A stretch of DNA of 46,507 bases, taken from the NCBI GenBank assembly GCA_024642465.1, contig JAHEBA010000017.1, forward strand, positions 1-46,507, read 5' to 3'. The DNA comes from Alphaproteobacteria bacterium. GTDB lineage: Bacteria; Pseudomonadota; Alphaproteobacteria; Rhizobiales; Aestuariivirgaceae. Both the position numbers and the translations under genes were made by a program. The notes under the pieces are model-generated. The model was not told the DNA's origin, did no database searches, and worked only from the letters and a program-made list of their open reading frames with translations. Shown one piece after another: positions 8,356 to 15,902 of the stretch. Position 1 is the first letter of the stretch. Each line of letters starts with the position of its first letter.

Positions 8356-8373
8356 GCGACATGTTGATGTCGC
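8356..8373 (+). other. Short perfect hairpin after gshA
   Basis: A 7-bp perfect stem (GCGACAT / ATGTCGC) closes the loop GTTG twelve bases after the gshA stop. No T run follows, so it is at best a weak terminator or an mRNA 3'-end stabiliser. Confidence 0.45.
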
Positions 8374-8445
8374 TAAGGGTGTGGCCAATCTGGCCGGATA
8401 TCACGATGCTGGGCGCATCCTTTCAGTAACCGGAGTTGTCCCCAC

Positions 8446-9669
8446 ATGAAGGTCACCGGTCTCAAGACGTTCGTCGTCGCCAATCCGCCGCCGCGCCGGG
8501 GCGGACGCTATTTCATCTTCCTCAAACTCGTTACCGACAATGGCATCGAGGGCGTCGGCGAGGTCTATAATGCCGCCTTCGCACCCGATGTCATCGTGAA
8601 GATGATCGAGGACGTTTTCCAACGCAACGTGGAGGGCATCGACCCTTTCCACATCGAGAAGTTCTGGCGGCGCACATACGCGCGCGGCTACTCGATGCGG
8701 CCCGACATCTCGCTCGTCGGTGTCATGTCCGGCATCGAGATGGCCCTGTGGGACATCTGTGGAAAGGCTGTGGAAAAGCCTGTGTATGAGCTGTTGGGAG
8801 GCCGTGTACATGACCGCCTGCGCTCCTACACCTACCTCTATGCGCCCGCCGAGGTGGATGCTTATGCCTACACCGACGAAGGCAACAAGGTTTACTACGA
8901 CCCCGATGCAGCCGCGGAACGCGCACTGCACTATGTGAACCTCGGCTTCACCGCTGTGAAGTTCGACCCCGCCGGTCCCTACACGGCGTTCGACCCGCAC
9001 ATGCCGAGCCTTGAGCGCATGGAGCTGTCGGAGAAGTTCTGCAAGCGCATCCGCGAGGCGGTGGGCAACAAGGCAGACCTGCTGTTCGGGACACACGGTC
9101 AGTTCACCACCTCGGGCGCCATCCGGCTGGCGCGCAAGCTCGAGCCGTACGATCCGCTATGGTTCGAGGAGCCTTGCCCGCCGGAGATGCCGGAAGAGAT
9201 GGCCAAGGTGGCGCGCTCGACGAAGATTCCGGTTGCCACCGGTGAGCGCCTTTGCACCAAGTACGAGTTTGCCCGCGTGCTGGAGACGGGCGCTGCCTCG
9301 ATCCTGCAGTTCGCGCTCGGTCGGGTGGGTGGCCTGCTGGAAGCCAAGAAGATCGCCGGCATGGCGGAAGCCCACTATGCCCAGATCGCGCCGCACCTTT
9401 ATTGCGGGCCAATCGAAGGCGCAGCCAACGTGCAGATCGCGGCCTGTTCGCCCAACTTCCTGATTCTCGAAAGCATTGAGACCTGGGGCGGATTCCACGG
9501 CGAAGTGCTCAACAGGCCGATGGGTTTCGATGACGGTTTCGTCATACCGCCATCGGCCCCCGGCCTTGGCGTGGAGCTGAACGAGGAAGTGGCGCTGGCT
9601 CATCCGCTCACCGAGCTGGACGATCTGCACATCGCACCGGGTGAAGATCCGGCGGCGTGGAATGACTAG
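8446..9669 (+). CDS. Mandelate racemase / enolase superfamily protein with altered metal site
   Basis: This 407-residue protein has the capping domain plus (beta/alpha)7-barrel of sugar-acid dehydratases such as D-galactonate (DgoD) and mannonate dehydratase. Aligned by eye to DgoD, the barrel keeps H217 (in FGTHGQ), E241 (FEEP), E267 (ATGERL) and H317 (APHLYCGP). The first metal-ligand Asp of the family is replaced by Gly (G215), and the Asp that normally pairs with the second-half His (ILQPDL in DgoD) is replaced by Ala (A290, in ILQFAL). It may use another residue, bind substrate differently or catalyse a different reaction, so I give no substrate. It is followed by a dehydrogenase gene of the same orientation, which suggests a short catabolic step. 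The upstream 101 bases contain only hairpins. Confidence 0.85.
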   Translation: MKVTGLKTFVVANPPPRRGGRYFIFLKLVTDNGIEGVGEVYNAAFAPDVIVKMIEDVFQRNVEGIDPFHIEKFWRRTYARGYSMRPDISLVGVMSGIEMALWDICGKAVEKPVYELLGGRVHDRLRSYTYLYAPAEVDAYAYTDEGNKVYYDPDAAAERALHYVNLGFTAVKFDPAGPYTAFDPHMPSLERMELSEKFCKRIREAVGNKADLLFGTHGQFTTSGAIRLARKLEPYDPLWFEEPCPPEMPEEMAKVARSTKIPVATGERLCTKYEFARVLETGAASILQFALGRVGGLLEAKKIAGMAEAHYAQIAPHLYCGPIEGAANVQIAACSPNFLILESIETWGGFHGEVLNRPMGFDDGFVIPPSAPGLGVELNEEVALAHPLTELDDLHIAPGEDPAAWND

Positions 9670-9717
9670 CGCATCAAACCGAAAAGCGGGTACCGGTTTT
9701 CGGGAAATTTGATGCGC
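9669..9717. repeat. 49-bp rhizobial-type intergenic palindrome
   Basis: Perfect 10-base arms GCGCATCAAA (9669-9678) and TTTGATGCGC (9708-9717) enclose a second inverted pair CCGAAAA (9679-9685) and TTTTCGG (9697-9703) with a central GGTACC. The left arm overlaps the last base of the stop codon of the enolase-superfamily gene. The sequence resembles the GCATCAAACCGAAAA.../TTTTCGG palindromes I know as dispersed intergenic repeats of rhizobia (RIME-like). I see only this one good copy in the window. Confidence 0.7.
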
Positions 9718-9737
9718 AGAAACAGGGAAACATACAA

Positions 9738-10694
9738 ATGAAAGTTGGTTTTATCGGCCTCGGCAACGTGGGCGGCAAGCTGGCCGGCAGCCTGGTGCGC
9801 AATGGCTTCGACACCGTTGTGCATGACCTCAACCGCGACGTGGCGCAGAAGTTCATCGACCGTGGCGCCGCATGGGCCGACAGCCCGAAGCAGATGGCGG
9901 AAATGTGCGACGTGGTAATCACCTGCCTGCCGTCGCCCAAGGCCTGCTCGGACGTGCTGGAAGGCACAAACGGCATCATCGAGGGGCTGAGCGCAGGAAA
10001 GGTGTGGATGGAGATGTCCACCACCGATGCAGACGAAGTGAAGCGCATCGCCGAGAAGGTGAAGGCCAAGGACGCGTTCGCCGTTGAGTGTCCCGTGTCG
10101 GGCGGCTGCCACCGGGCCGACACCGGCAACATCTCGATCTTCGTTGGCGGCGACCGCGAGGCCTTCGACAAGGTGCTGCCGCTAACCACCACGCTGGGCC
10201 GCCGCGTGCTGCACACCGGCCCGCTTGGCACCGCGTCCACGCTGAAGGTGATGACCAACTATCTCGCCACGGCCAACCTGCTCACCTGCTGCGAGGCACT
10301 GACCACCATGGCAGCTGCCGGCATCGACCTGGCGACAACCTACGAGGCGATGAAGATATCGTCGGGCACCAGTTTCGTGCACGAGACCGAAAGCCAGCTC
10401 ATCCTCAACGGCTCGCGCGACGTGAACTTCACCATGGACCTGGTGCTGAAGGATATCGGCCTGTTCCAGAAAATCGCCGACCAGCACAAGGTGCCGCTGG
10501 AAATCTCGCCGATGATCATCGACATCATGAAGGATGGGCAGCGCCGTTATGGCGAGCGCGCCAACTCCGACGACATTATCCGCCGGCTGGAAGAGGCGAC
10601 GGGCCTGTCTATCCTGGCCGACGGCTTCCCTGCGGAACTGGTTGACGATGAGCCGGAAGAAAAGGGCTATGAGGTCGTCCCGCCGGGGCGCTAG
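9738..10694 (+). CDS. 3-hydroxyisobutyrate dehydrogenase-like NAD(P)-dependent oxidoreductase
   Basis: The 318-residue protein belongs to the beta-hydroxyacid dehydrogenase family. The Rossmann motif GLGNVG is at residues 7-12, the substrate-binding Ser-Gly-Gly at 121-123 (PVSGG), and the catalytic Lys with its Asn partner at K170 and N174 (LKVMTNYL). The loop after SGG reads CHRADTG, whereas many members have a Val or small residue with Gly-Ala, so the substrate may be unusual. The C-terminus has an acidic extension of about 20 residues. It follows the enolase-superfamily gene by 68 bases, most of it the palindrome, and the two may act in sequence on a sugar acid or hydroxyacid. Its stop overlaps the convergent DUF1232 stop. 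Confidence 0.85.
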   Translation: MKVGFIGLGNVGGKLAGSLVRNGFDTVVHDLNRDVAQKFIDRGAAWADSPKQMAEMCDVVITCLPSPKACSDVLEGTNGIIEGLSAGKVWMEMSTTDADEVKRIAEKVKAKDAFAVECPVSGGCHRADTGNISIFVGGDREAFDKVLPLTTTLGRRVLHTGPLGTASTLKVMTNYLATANLLTCCEALTTMAAAGIDLATTYEAMKISSGTSFVHETESQLILNGSRDVNFTMDLVLKDIGLFQKIADQHKVPLEISPMIIDIMKDGQRRYGERANSDDIIRRLEEATGLSILADGFPAELVDDEPEEKGYEVVPPGR

Positions 10695-11053
10695 AAAACC
10701 AGCCTGTACAGCCAGACGGTCAACCCTAACCAGACGAGGCCTACCAATGCAGCGCCGGTCCAGCTGACCGGCAGTCTGGCGCCGCCTGACGCCGCCTCGC
10801 GGTAGACTTGCATCACGTCCGGCGGGATCAGCCGTAATACCAGCCAGATGCCGAGCGGTACGATGATCAGGTCATCGAGGTAGCCGACGACTGGAATGAA
10901 GTCCGGGATCAGGTCAATCGGGCTGAGCGCATACAGTGTGACTGCCAGCGCTATGGTCCTTGCTGTCCAGGGCGTGCGGGTATCATGAGCGGCGATATAA
11001 AGCGCTGCTATGTCGCGCTTCAGGGCGCGCGCCCATGTCTCGAGCCGGTCCAT
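10691..11053 (-). CDS. DUF1232 (YkvA-like) membrane protein
   Basis: This 120-residue protein carries the DUF1232 signature LYALSPIDLIPDFIPVVGYLDDLIIVP (split over residues 41-67) and a C-terminal hydrophobic segment (about 100-119), so it is probably membrane-associated. Its function is unknown. The ATG at 11053 is used; an upstream GTG at 11071 would overlap the LysR stop as GTGA and add six residues, so coupling to the regulator gene is possible. Its stop shares the four bases CTAG with the convergent dehydrogenase stop, and no terminator separates them. Confidence 0.82.
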   Translation of the reverse strand: MDRLETWARALKRDIAALYIAAHDTRTPWTARTIALAVTLYALSPIDLIPDFIPVVGYLDDLIIVPLGIWLVLRLIPPDVMQVYREAASGGARLPVSWTGAALVGLVWLGLTVWLYRLVF

Positions 11054-11067
11054 CAAGCGTGGACGGT

Positions 11068-11955
11068 TCACTCCGCCGCGACCCCCATGGCACCCGCAGG
11101 CGTCAGGCAGCACATCGCGTCGGCGATGTGGCAGGCCAGCGAGTCGACCGCTTCGTTGAACTTTGCCGAGCGGATCAGGCCGATGTCGAACAGGCCCAGC
11201 GGCGGGAAGCCGTCTGCCTCGCCCAGCACGCGCATGCCGGGGCGCATGCAGATTTCCGGAATGGCAGCCACGGCAAGGCCAGCCTGTACCGCGGCACTGA
11301 TGGCGCTTGAATTGGCGCTGGCATAGGCAACGCGGTAGCTGCGCCCCATGCTCTCGAGCGCCTCGATGGCCATCTTGCGCCAGGCGCATCCAAACTGCGA
11401 GAACGCCACCGGCAGCACCTCCGACCGGTGCACCGAATGCCGGGCCGAGGTGACCCACAACAGCCGTTCGGACCGCACCACCTGCACGTTGGGCACGTCC
11501 GTCTCGCAGGTGATCAGGGCAAGGTCGAGATCGCCGGTCTTCACCTTGTCGATCAATGTGCGGCTCGGCTGGCAGTCCACGTCCACCTGCACCTTGCAAT
11601 TGGTGCGGGCAAACCGCGCCAGCACGTCTGGCAGGATGCGGTCGGCATAGTCGTCCGGCGTGCCGAAGCGCACGTGACCGGACACTTCCGGCCGTGTGAA
11701 AACCGTCATGGCCTCGTCGTTGAGCTGAATCATCCGCCGCGCATAGTCCAGCAGCATCTGGCCATCGGCGGTCAGCGTGTTGGACCGGCCTTCGCGGGTA
11801 AGCAGCGGCTTGCCGACGAGGTCTTCCAGCCGCTTCACCTGCATCGACACGGCGGACTGGGTGCGGCCGACTTCCTCTGCCGTGCGGGTGAAGTTTCCAG
11901 TCTCCGCCAGCACGGCGAAAGTCTTGAGAAGGTCGACATCGAGGTTGGGCAGCAT
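11068..11955 (-). CDS. LysR-type transcriptional regulator
   Basis: The protein (295 residues from ATG 11955) has an N-terminal winged helix-turn-helix (residues about 5-64, FAVLAETGNFTRTAEEVGRTQSAVS) and a periplasmic-binding-protein-like effector domain beginning with GHVRFGTPDDYADRILPDVL. Starts at GTG 11973 or ATG 11970 are also possible; 11955 gives the usual LTTR N-terminus with a GGA eight bases upstream. It is divergent from the DUF1127 gene, and LysR proteins commonly regulate their divergent neighbour; the A+T-rich stretch at 11985-12010 is the natural place for its operator. The enolase-dehydrogenase pair lies on its other side and could also be a target. Confidence 0.92.
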   Translation of the reverse strand: MLPNLDVDLLKTFAVLAETGNFTRTAEEVGRTQSAVSMQVKRLEDLVGKPLLTREGRSNTLTADGQMLLDYARRMIQLNDEAMTVFTRPEVSGHVRFGTPDDYADRILPDVLARFARTNCKVQVDVDCQPSRTLIDKVKTGDLDLALITCETDVPNVQVVRSERLLWVTSARHSVHRSEVLPVAFSQFGCAWRKMAIEALESMGRSYRVAYASANSSAISAAVQAGLAVAAIPEICMRPGMRVLGEADGFPPLGLFDIGLIRSAKFNEAVDSLACHIADAMCCLTPAGAMGVAAE

Positions 11956-12128
11956 GATATTTCCAATCATCACGAAAGTTGATGGATTTAATAAATACTA
12001 TTCGTTGGATTGATGAGACGTCAAGCAGCATATTGAGCCTACGTCAACAGACGGACTGACCCCCGCCCGATTCCGGGTGACCCGCAACCCGCGAGACAGG
12101 TGTTTCGCGAGAACAGGAGACAACTGCC

Positions 12129-12389
12129 ATGACCGATATCACCCTGATCCGCTCACCCCGGAATGAAGCGCAGTCCTGGGCCGGAAAGTTCGCCGCCCGC
12201 TATCGCAACTGGCGCGCCCGGCGCAACGTGCGCAACCTGCTGGAACTGGATGACCGCATGCTGGCCGACATCGGCGTTCGCCGCGACGAGGTGGCATGGG
12301 CTGCGCAGCTGCCTTTGGCCGTCAATGCTGCGCTGGAACTGGAAGCGGCGGCCTTCAGCCGCCGCCGTCACAACCGGTTCGAGATCTGA
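12129..12389 (+). CDS. DUF1127 protein
   Basis: This 86-residue basic protein contains the DUF1127 core NLLELDDRMLADIGVRRDEVAWA (residues about 36-58). In alphaproteobacteria, small DUF1127 proteins have been linked to RNA turnover and to phosphate, carbon and stress responses; that role is known for a few members and is only inferred here. The start has a good AGGAG (12115-12119) nine bases upstream. It is divergent from the LysR gene and ends seven bases before the convergent DUF937 gene with no terminator between them. Confidence 0.88.
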   Translation: MTDITLIRSPRNEAQSWAGKFAARYRNWRARRNVRNLLELDDRMLADIGVRRDEVAWAAQLPLAVNAALELEAAAFSRRRHNRFEI

Positions 12390-12395
12390 GGCCTG

Positions 12396-13163
12396 TCATT
12401 GACCCGTTCTGCGCCTGACAGACTCGAGAAGATCGTCGGCGGCATTGCCGGACCGTGTCCGGGTGTCGCCGGCGATGATGTCGTCCAGCGTTTCGCGCCC
12501 GCGGCGCACCGCACCATCGTCATACCCGCCCCGCTTCTGGCGCGGAGCGCCGGCGCCGCCACCCAGGATATCGCGCAACAGGTCGTCCAGTCCGCCACCG
12601 CCCTGCGGCTGCGGCGCACGCTGCTGCGGTTGCTGGCGAGGGGCAGGCTGGCCTTGTCCGCCACCCAGAATGTCGCGCAGCAGATCATCGAGGCCGCCAC
12701 CGCCCTGCGGCTGCGGCGCGGGCTGGGGTGCGCGTTGCTGGCCTCCGCCCGTCATCTGCTTGAAGATGGCGCCAAGCACCATCGAGGCAATGATTGGCAG
12801 CATCTTCTTCAGGATGACCGCACCAATGCCGGTGGACCCGGACGCATGCATTGCCACATCGCGGCTGACCTGCTTTTCGCCGAACAGGTGGCCGAGAATG
12901 GCGTTGCCTTCATCGCGGACGTGGTCGTAGCGCACGGCTTCGTCGTCTTCGAGGTAGCGTTCGTGCCGGCCGCCGCCAAGCGCCTCCAGAAGCGAGGCCA
13001 GCCCGTCGTCCTGGCGGGTGTTGCGGCGCACGCCCGCCGTTACCATCGGCGCAAGCTCGGCAATGGCCTCCAGCGTTTGCCGGCGGTCCAGCCCGAACTG
13101 CTGGCCCAGAACCTCAAGCCCGCGCCCGTTGTGCGAACGGGCGATCATCTCGACAATGTTCAT
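12396..13163 (-). CDS. DUF937 protein with a duplicated Gln/Pro/Gly segment
   Basis: The 255-residue protein has a DUF937 domain (residues 1-140): two halves rich in helices, ending in EGNAILGHLFGEKQV and GAVILKKMLPIIASMVLGAIFKQMTGGG, the last a hydrophobic helix. The C-terminal third is low in complexity and contains a near-exact duplication of PQPQGGGGLDDLLRDILGGG, separated by Gln/Pro/Arg-rich linkers. The family has no established function in bacteria. A related gene starts just upstream on the same strand (13216-13893), with 52 bases between them, so the two are probably co-transcribed paralogues. Confidence 0.82.
   Translation of the reverse strand: MNIVEMIARSHNGRGLEVLGQQFGLDRRQTLEAIAELAPMVTAGVRRNTRQDDGLASLLEALGGGRHERYLEDDEAVRYDHVRDEGNAILGHLFGEKQVSRDVAMHASGSTGIGAVILKKMLPIIASMVLGAIFKQMTGGGQQRAPQPAPQPQGGGGLDDLLRDILGGGQGQPAPRQQPQQRAPQPQGGGGLDDLLRDILGGGAGAPRQKRGGYDDGAVRRGRETLDDIIAGDTRTRSGNAADDLLESVRRRTGQ
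12556..12719. repeat. Tandem duplication inside the DUF937 gene, 102-base period
   Basis: Two imperfect 62-base copies (12556-12617 and 12658-12719) begin with CCGCCACCCAG and end with CTGCGGCTGCGGCGC. The offset of 102 bases equals 34 codons, so the reading frame is kept; the copies encode PQPQGGGGLDDLLRDILGGG twice. Differences are mostly at third codon positions, suggesting selection to keep both copies. Confidence 0.8.
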
Positions 13164-13215
13164 GCGTATTCTGCTCCCTGGACCGGATCGTTTTGCCCCG
13201 ACCTTAAGTCAGGAA

Positions 13216-13893
13216 TTATAGCGCGCGTTTGATCAACTCGCCAAACACATCTGACAGGCTCGGGCTGGTCTTCCGCTTGGACCGGCGCCGTTGGCGCTTG
13301 CGCTTGGCCGACGTGGCATACGACTTTGCCACGGTTGCGCGATTGCGCCGCCGCCGCCGCCTGGGCGGAACGTAGGTGATGCCCTTGATCACGGCATTGA
13401 CCATCTCGCGCCAGAACGTCTGGGTCACCCCGCCAAGGTCTACGGCCATGAAGCCCTGTCTGCCGCGGGCAACCATTGCCGCCACGCACAAGGTGGCTGC
13501 CAGCGACATCAGCCGCTCCATCTTCTCTTCGCCGATGCCATGCGGACGGCGCAGGGACCGCGCCACCGTGCGGGCCCGGTCCAGCGACCCGTAAACGTGG
13601 GCAAGGATTTCCTCGCCCTCCTGGGCCGCCTCTCGCGACAGAAGTGCGTCGGGATTGGTCAGGTAGTCGTCATGCTCGCCCGCCTCGATCACGTCGAGCA
13701 GGAGTTCCAGTTCGGCCGGGTCTTGAGCCTTCATTGCCATGCGGTGGCCGATGTCGCGCACCAGCGTCCTAAGCGCCTTTTCCGCCGAATCTGCCGGATA
13801 GCCGCCCGCCAGTGACAGCGCGCCCACCGTCCTGCCCTGGTTGGAGTTGAGAATGATGTCGATGAGTTCGGTATTTTCCGTCGCGTTGCTCAT
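13216..13893 (-). CDS. DUF937-like protein with Arg/Lys-rich C-terminal tail
   Basis: The 225-residue protein resembles the neighbouring DUF937 protein in its helical layout and in segments such as EGEEILAHVYGSLD (compare EGNAILGHLFGEKQ), so I regard it as a diverged relative; this is by eye. After a hydrophobic segment (residues about 135-155, LMSLAATLCVAAMVA) the last 50 residues are strongly basic, with RRRRRR, KRKRQRRRSKRK and few acidic residues, which could bind nucleic acid or the inner membrane surface. The ATG at 13893 overlaps the MATE gene stop as ATGA, so translation is coupled. Extensions of the frame upstream lie within the MATE gene and are rejected. Confidence 0.72.
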   Translation of the reverse strand: MSNATENTELIDIILNSNQGRTVGALSLAGGYPADSAEKALRTLVRDIGHRMAMKAQDPAELELLLDVIEAGEHDDYLTNPDALLSREAAQEGEEILAHVYGSLDRARTVARSLRRPHGIGEEKMERLMSLAATLCVAAMVARGRQGFMAVDLGGVTQTFWREMVNAVIKGITYVPPRRRRRRNRATVAKSYATSAKRKRQRRRSKRKTSPSLSDVFGELIKRAL

Positions 13894-15260
13894 GCAGTTT
13901 CCCCGTAGGCCCTCGAACGCTCCTCCAGCGCCTTGACCAGCCACAGGCTCGTGCCCCCTGCCGCCAGTCCGAACAGCACGTTCGCTGCGCCCATGGCGAC
14001 CAGCGTCCCTTCCGCACCCGCCAACGCCGCTCCCAAGTGCAGCAGGGGAATGGTGCCGATGGTAACCTTGCCCCAGTTGAACCACATCGACCAGGACGCC
14101 TTGTCAAGGTTGTTGAAGGCGGCCTGCGAAACGAACTGCACGCCTGCGAACGCCCACGTGATGCCGATGAAGGTGTAGTAGAAGGTGATCAGGTGCCCCG
14201 CCTCCGGCGTTGCATTGAACCAGCCGGGCAACTGGCCGGCCAGAAGTGCCATGAGCGCCGATATGCCGATCGTGTATCCGGTGGAGAACTTGAAGCCGTC
14301 CAGCAGGGTCTGCCGCACGCGGTCAAAGCGGCCGGCACCATAGTTCTGGCCGATCACCGGGCCGACCGCGCCCGACAGCGAAAAGATGATGCCGAAGGCA
14401 ACCGGGATCAGCCGATTGACCACCGCCACGGCCGCCACGGCATCGGTGCCGAACCGTGCTGTGACGGCGGTCAGGTAGGCGATCGAGAACGGCGTCGCAA
14501 GCTGGGTGGCGATGGCAGGCAGCGCAATCCGCGAGATCGGCTTCAGGCTTGCGCGAATGCTGGCGAGCGTTGGCCGGACCAGGAAGCCATGGTGCTTCTG
14601 CAGGCTGTAGAATCCGACGGAGAACGAGCCGAGATTGGCGCAGATGGTGGCCAGTGCCGCACCTTCCACGCCCAAACCGAAGCCAAAGATGAAGATCGGG
14701 TCCAGCACCGCATTGGCAAAGGCAGTTGTCAGGGTCACGTACATCGCCCGCCGCGGGTCACCGATGGCACGCAACGTGAAGCTGAGCATGATGGCGCCGG
14801 TCAGCAGCAGGAAACCCGGCAACAGCACGAGCAGGTATGACCGCGCGATCTCCAGCGCTTCGCCGGTGGCGCCGAGCAGCGTCAGCATGGGCCGCGCGAA
14901 CAGCCCCACTGCCACCGCCATCAGCGCGCCGGTCGCCATGGACAGCACGAGCGCGGCCGAAGCGGTCTCGCTGGCGCCATCTTCATTGCCCCTGCCGAGC
15001 GATTGCGAAACGAGGGCGCCACCACCGATTGCCACGCCAAGCCCGACAGAAAGATTGGCGAGAACGATCGTGCCGGCAAAGCCGATTGCCGCGGTGATCT
15101 CGATGTTGTCCAGCAACGTCAGGAACCACAGGTCGGCCAGGTCGACGAAGAACATGGCCATCAGGCCGACCGCGCTGGTGAGCGTCATGATCACCACGTG
15201 ACGCATGGTCGAACCTTCGACGAAGTGCGCACCGACACGTGGCCGCGCGGCCGTGCTCAT
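13890..15260 (-). CDS. MATE family efflux transporter
   Basis: This inner-membrane cation antiporter exports drugs or metabolites. The 456-residue protein has about twelve hydrophobic segments in two repeats of six, with the usual paired loops SQSLGRGNEDGAS in the first half and GPVIGQNYGAGRFDR in the second, both close to family consensus. The substrate cannot be predicted. Its ATG overlaps the HAD phosphatase stop as ATGA, and its stop overlaps the DUF937-like start the same way, so the three genes are tightly coupled downstream of tldD. Confidence 0.93.
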   Translation of the reverse strand: MSTAARPRVGAHFVEGSTMRHVVIMTLTSAVGLMAMFFVDLADLWFLTLLDNIEITAAIGFAGTIVLANLSVGLGVAIGGGALVSQSLGRGNEDGASETASAALVLSMATGALMAVAVGLFARPMLTLLGATGEALEIARSYLLVLLPGFLLLTGAIMLSFTLRAIGDPRRAMYVTLTTAFANAVLDPIFIFGFGLGVEGAALATICANLGSFSVGFYSLQKHHGFLVRPTLASIRASLKPISRIALPAIATQLATPFSIAYLTAVTARFGTDAVAAVAVVNRLIPVAFGIIFSLSGAVGPVIGQNYGAGRFDRVRQTLLDGFKFSTGYTIGISALMALLAGQLPGWFNATPEAGHLITFYYTFIGITWAFAGVQFVSQAAFNNLDKASWSMWFNWGKVTIGTIPLLHLGAALAGAEGTLVAMGAANVLFGLAAGGTSLWLVKALEERSRAYGETA

Positions 15261-15880
15261 GCGTCACCGCCCACAATGCCTGCCTTCGCAAGGGCCGCTT
15301 CAAATCCGGCCTGCCCGGTAAAGTGGATGCCGGTCATGCCGGCCTCGCGCGCCCCCCTGGCATTATGCGGCTTGTCATCGACGAAAAGGCACTCGCCGGG
15401 CTCTGCGCCGAGCCGTTGCGCGACCGTCCTGAATATTGCCGGGTCAGGTTTCTTGGTGCCGAACTGATAGGAAAAGAACAGGTTGGGCTCGAAAAGTTTC
15501 AGGGTTTCCGGAGCGAGTTCCTCGAAGGCATCGCAGGCGAGGGGGCCGTTGTTGCTCAGCATCGCCATGCGCATTGTTGCTGCCAGCCGTCCGACCAACT
15601 GGTGCATGTCGGGCCAGTGCTGCATGGCGGACCGCCGCGTATCGATCCATTGGGCCCGGGTCAACTGCATGCCGAGCCGCTCGCCGAACCCGGCAAGATA
15701 CTCGCCCGGATCCGGATAGAGGCCGGAATCCGCATCGTCCTCGAACCCCGACAGCCAGACCCTGCCATAGACTTCATCCCGCGTGAGCCCGCTCATGGCG
15801 GCAAGAATATCGAGCCGGCGCGGCACGTCATAACCGGACATGACGCCGTCGAAGTCGCAGATCACGGTGGTAATGGCCAT
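15257..15880 (-). CDS. HAD superfamily hydrolase (subfamily IA)
   Basis: This 207-residue cytoplasmic hydrolase or phosphatase shows all four HAD motifs: the nucleophile in DFDGV (residues 8-12), the SNN of motif II (MLSNNGP), the Lys in KKPDPAIF and the Asp pair in LFVDDKPHNARGA. A helical cap lies between motifs I and II, as in phosphoglycolate phosphatase-like proteins. The substrate is not predictable. ATG 15880 is used rather than the longer frame, because it lies 22 bases after the tldD stop and gives the normal MAITTVICDFDGV start. Confidence 0.88.
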   Translation of the reverse strand: MAITTVICDFDGVMSGYDVPRRLDILAAMSGLTRDEVYGRVWLSGFEDDADSGLYPDPGEYLAGFGERLGMQLTRAQWIDTRRSAMQHWPDMHQLVGRLAATMRMAMLSNNGPLACDAFEELAPETLKLFEPNLFFSYQFGTKKPDPAIFRTVAQRLGAEPGECLFVDDKPHNARGAREAGMTGIHFTGQAGFEAALAKAGIVGGDA

Positions 15881-15902
15881 GGTGCGCCGTGCCTGCCAGG
15901 GG

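Noticed and set aside
10691..12031. A 446-codon minus-strand frame that would fuse the DUF1232 protein to an upstream Arg-rich segment
   Set aside because: The upstream part is the LysR gene read in another frame; only the last 120 codons carry a family signature.
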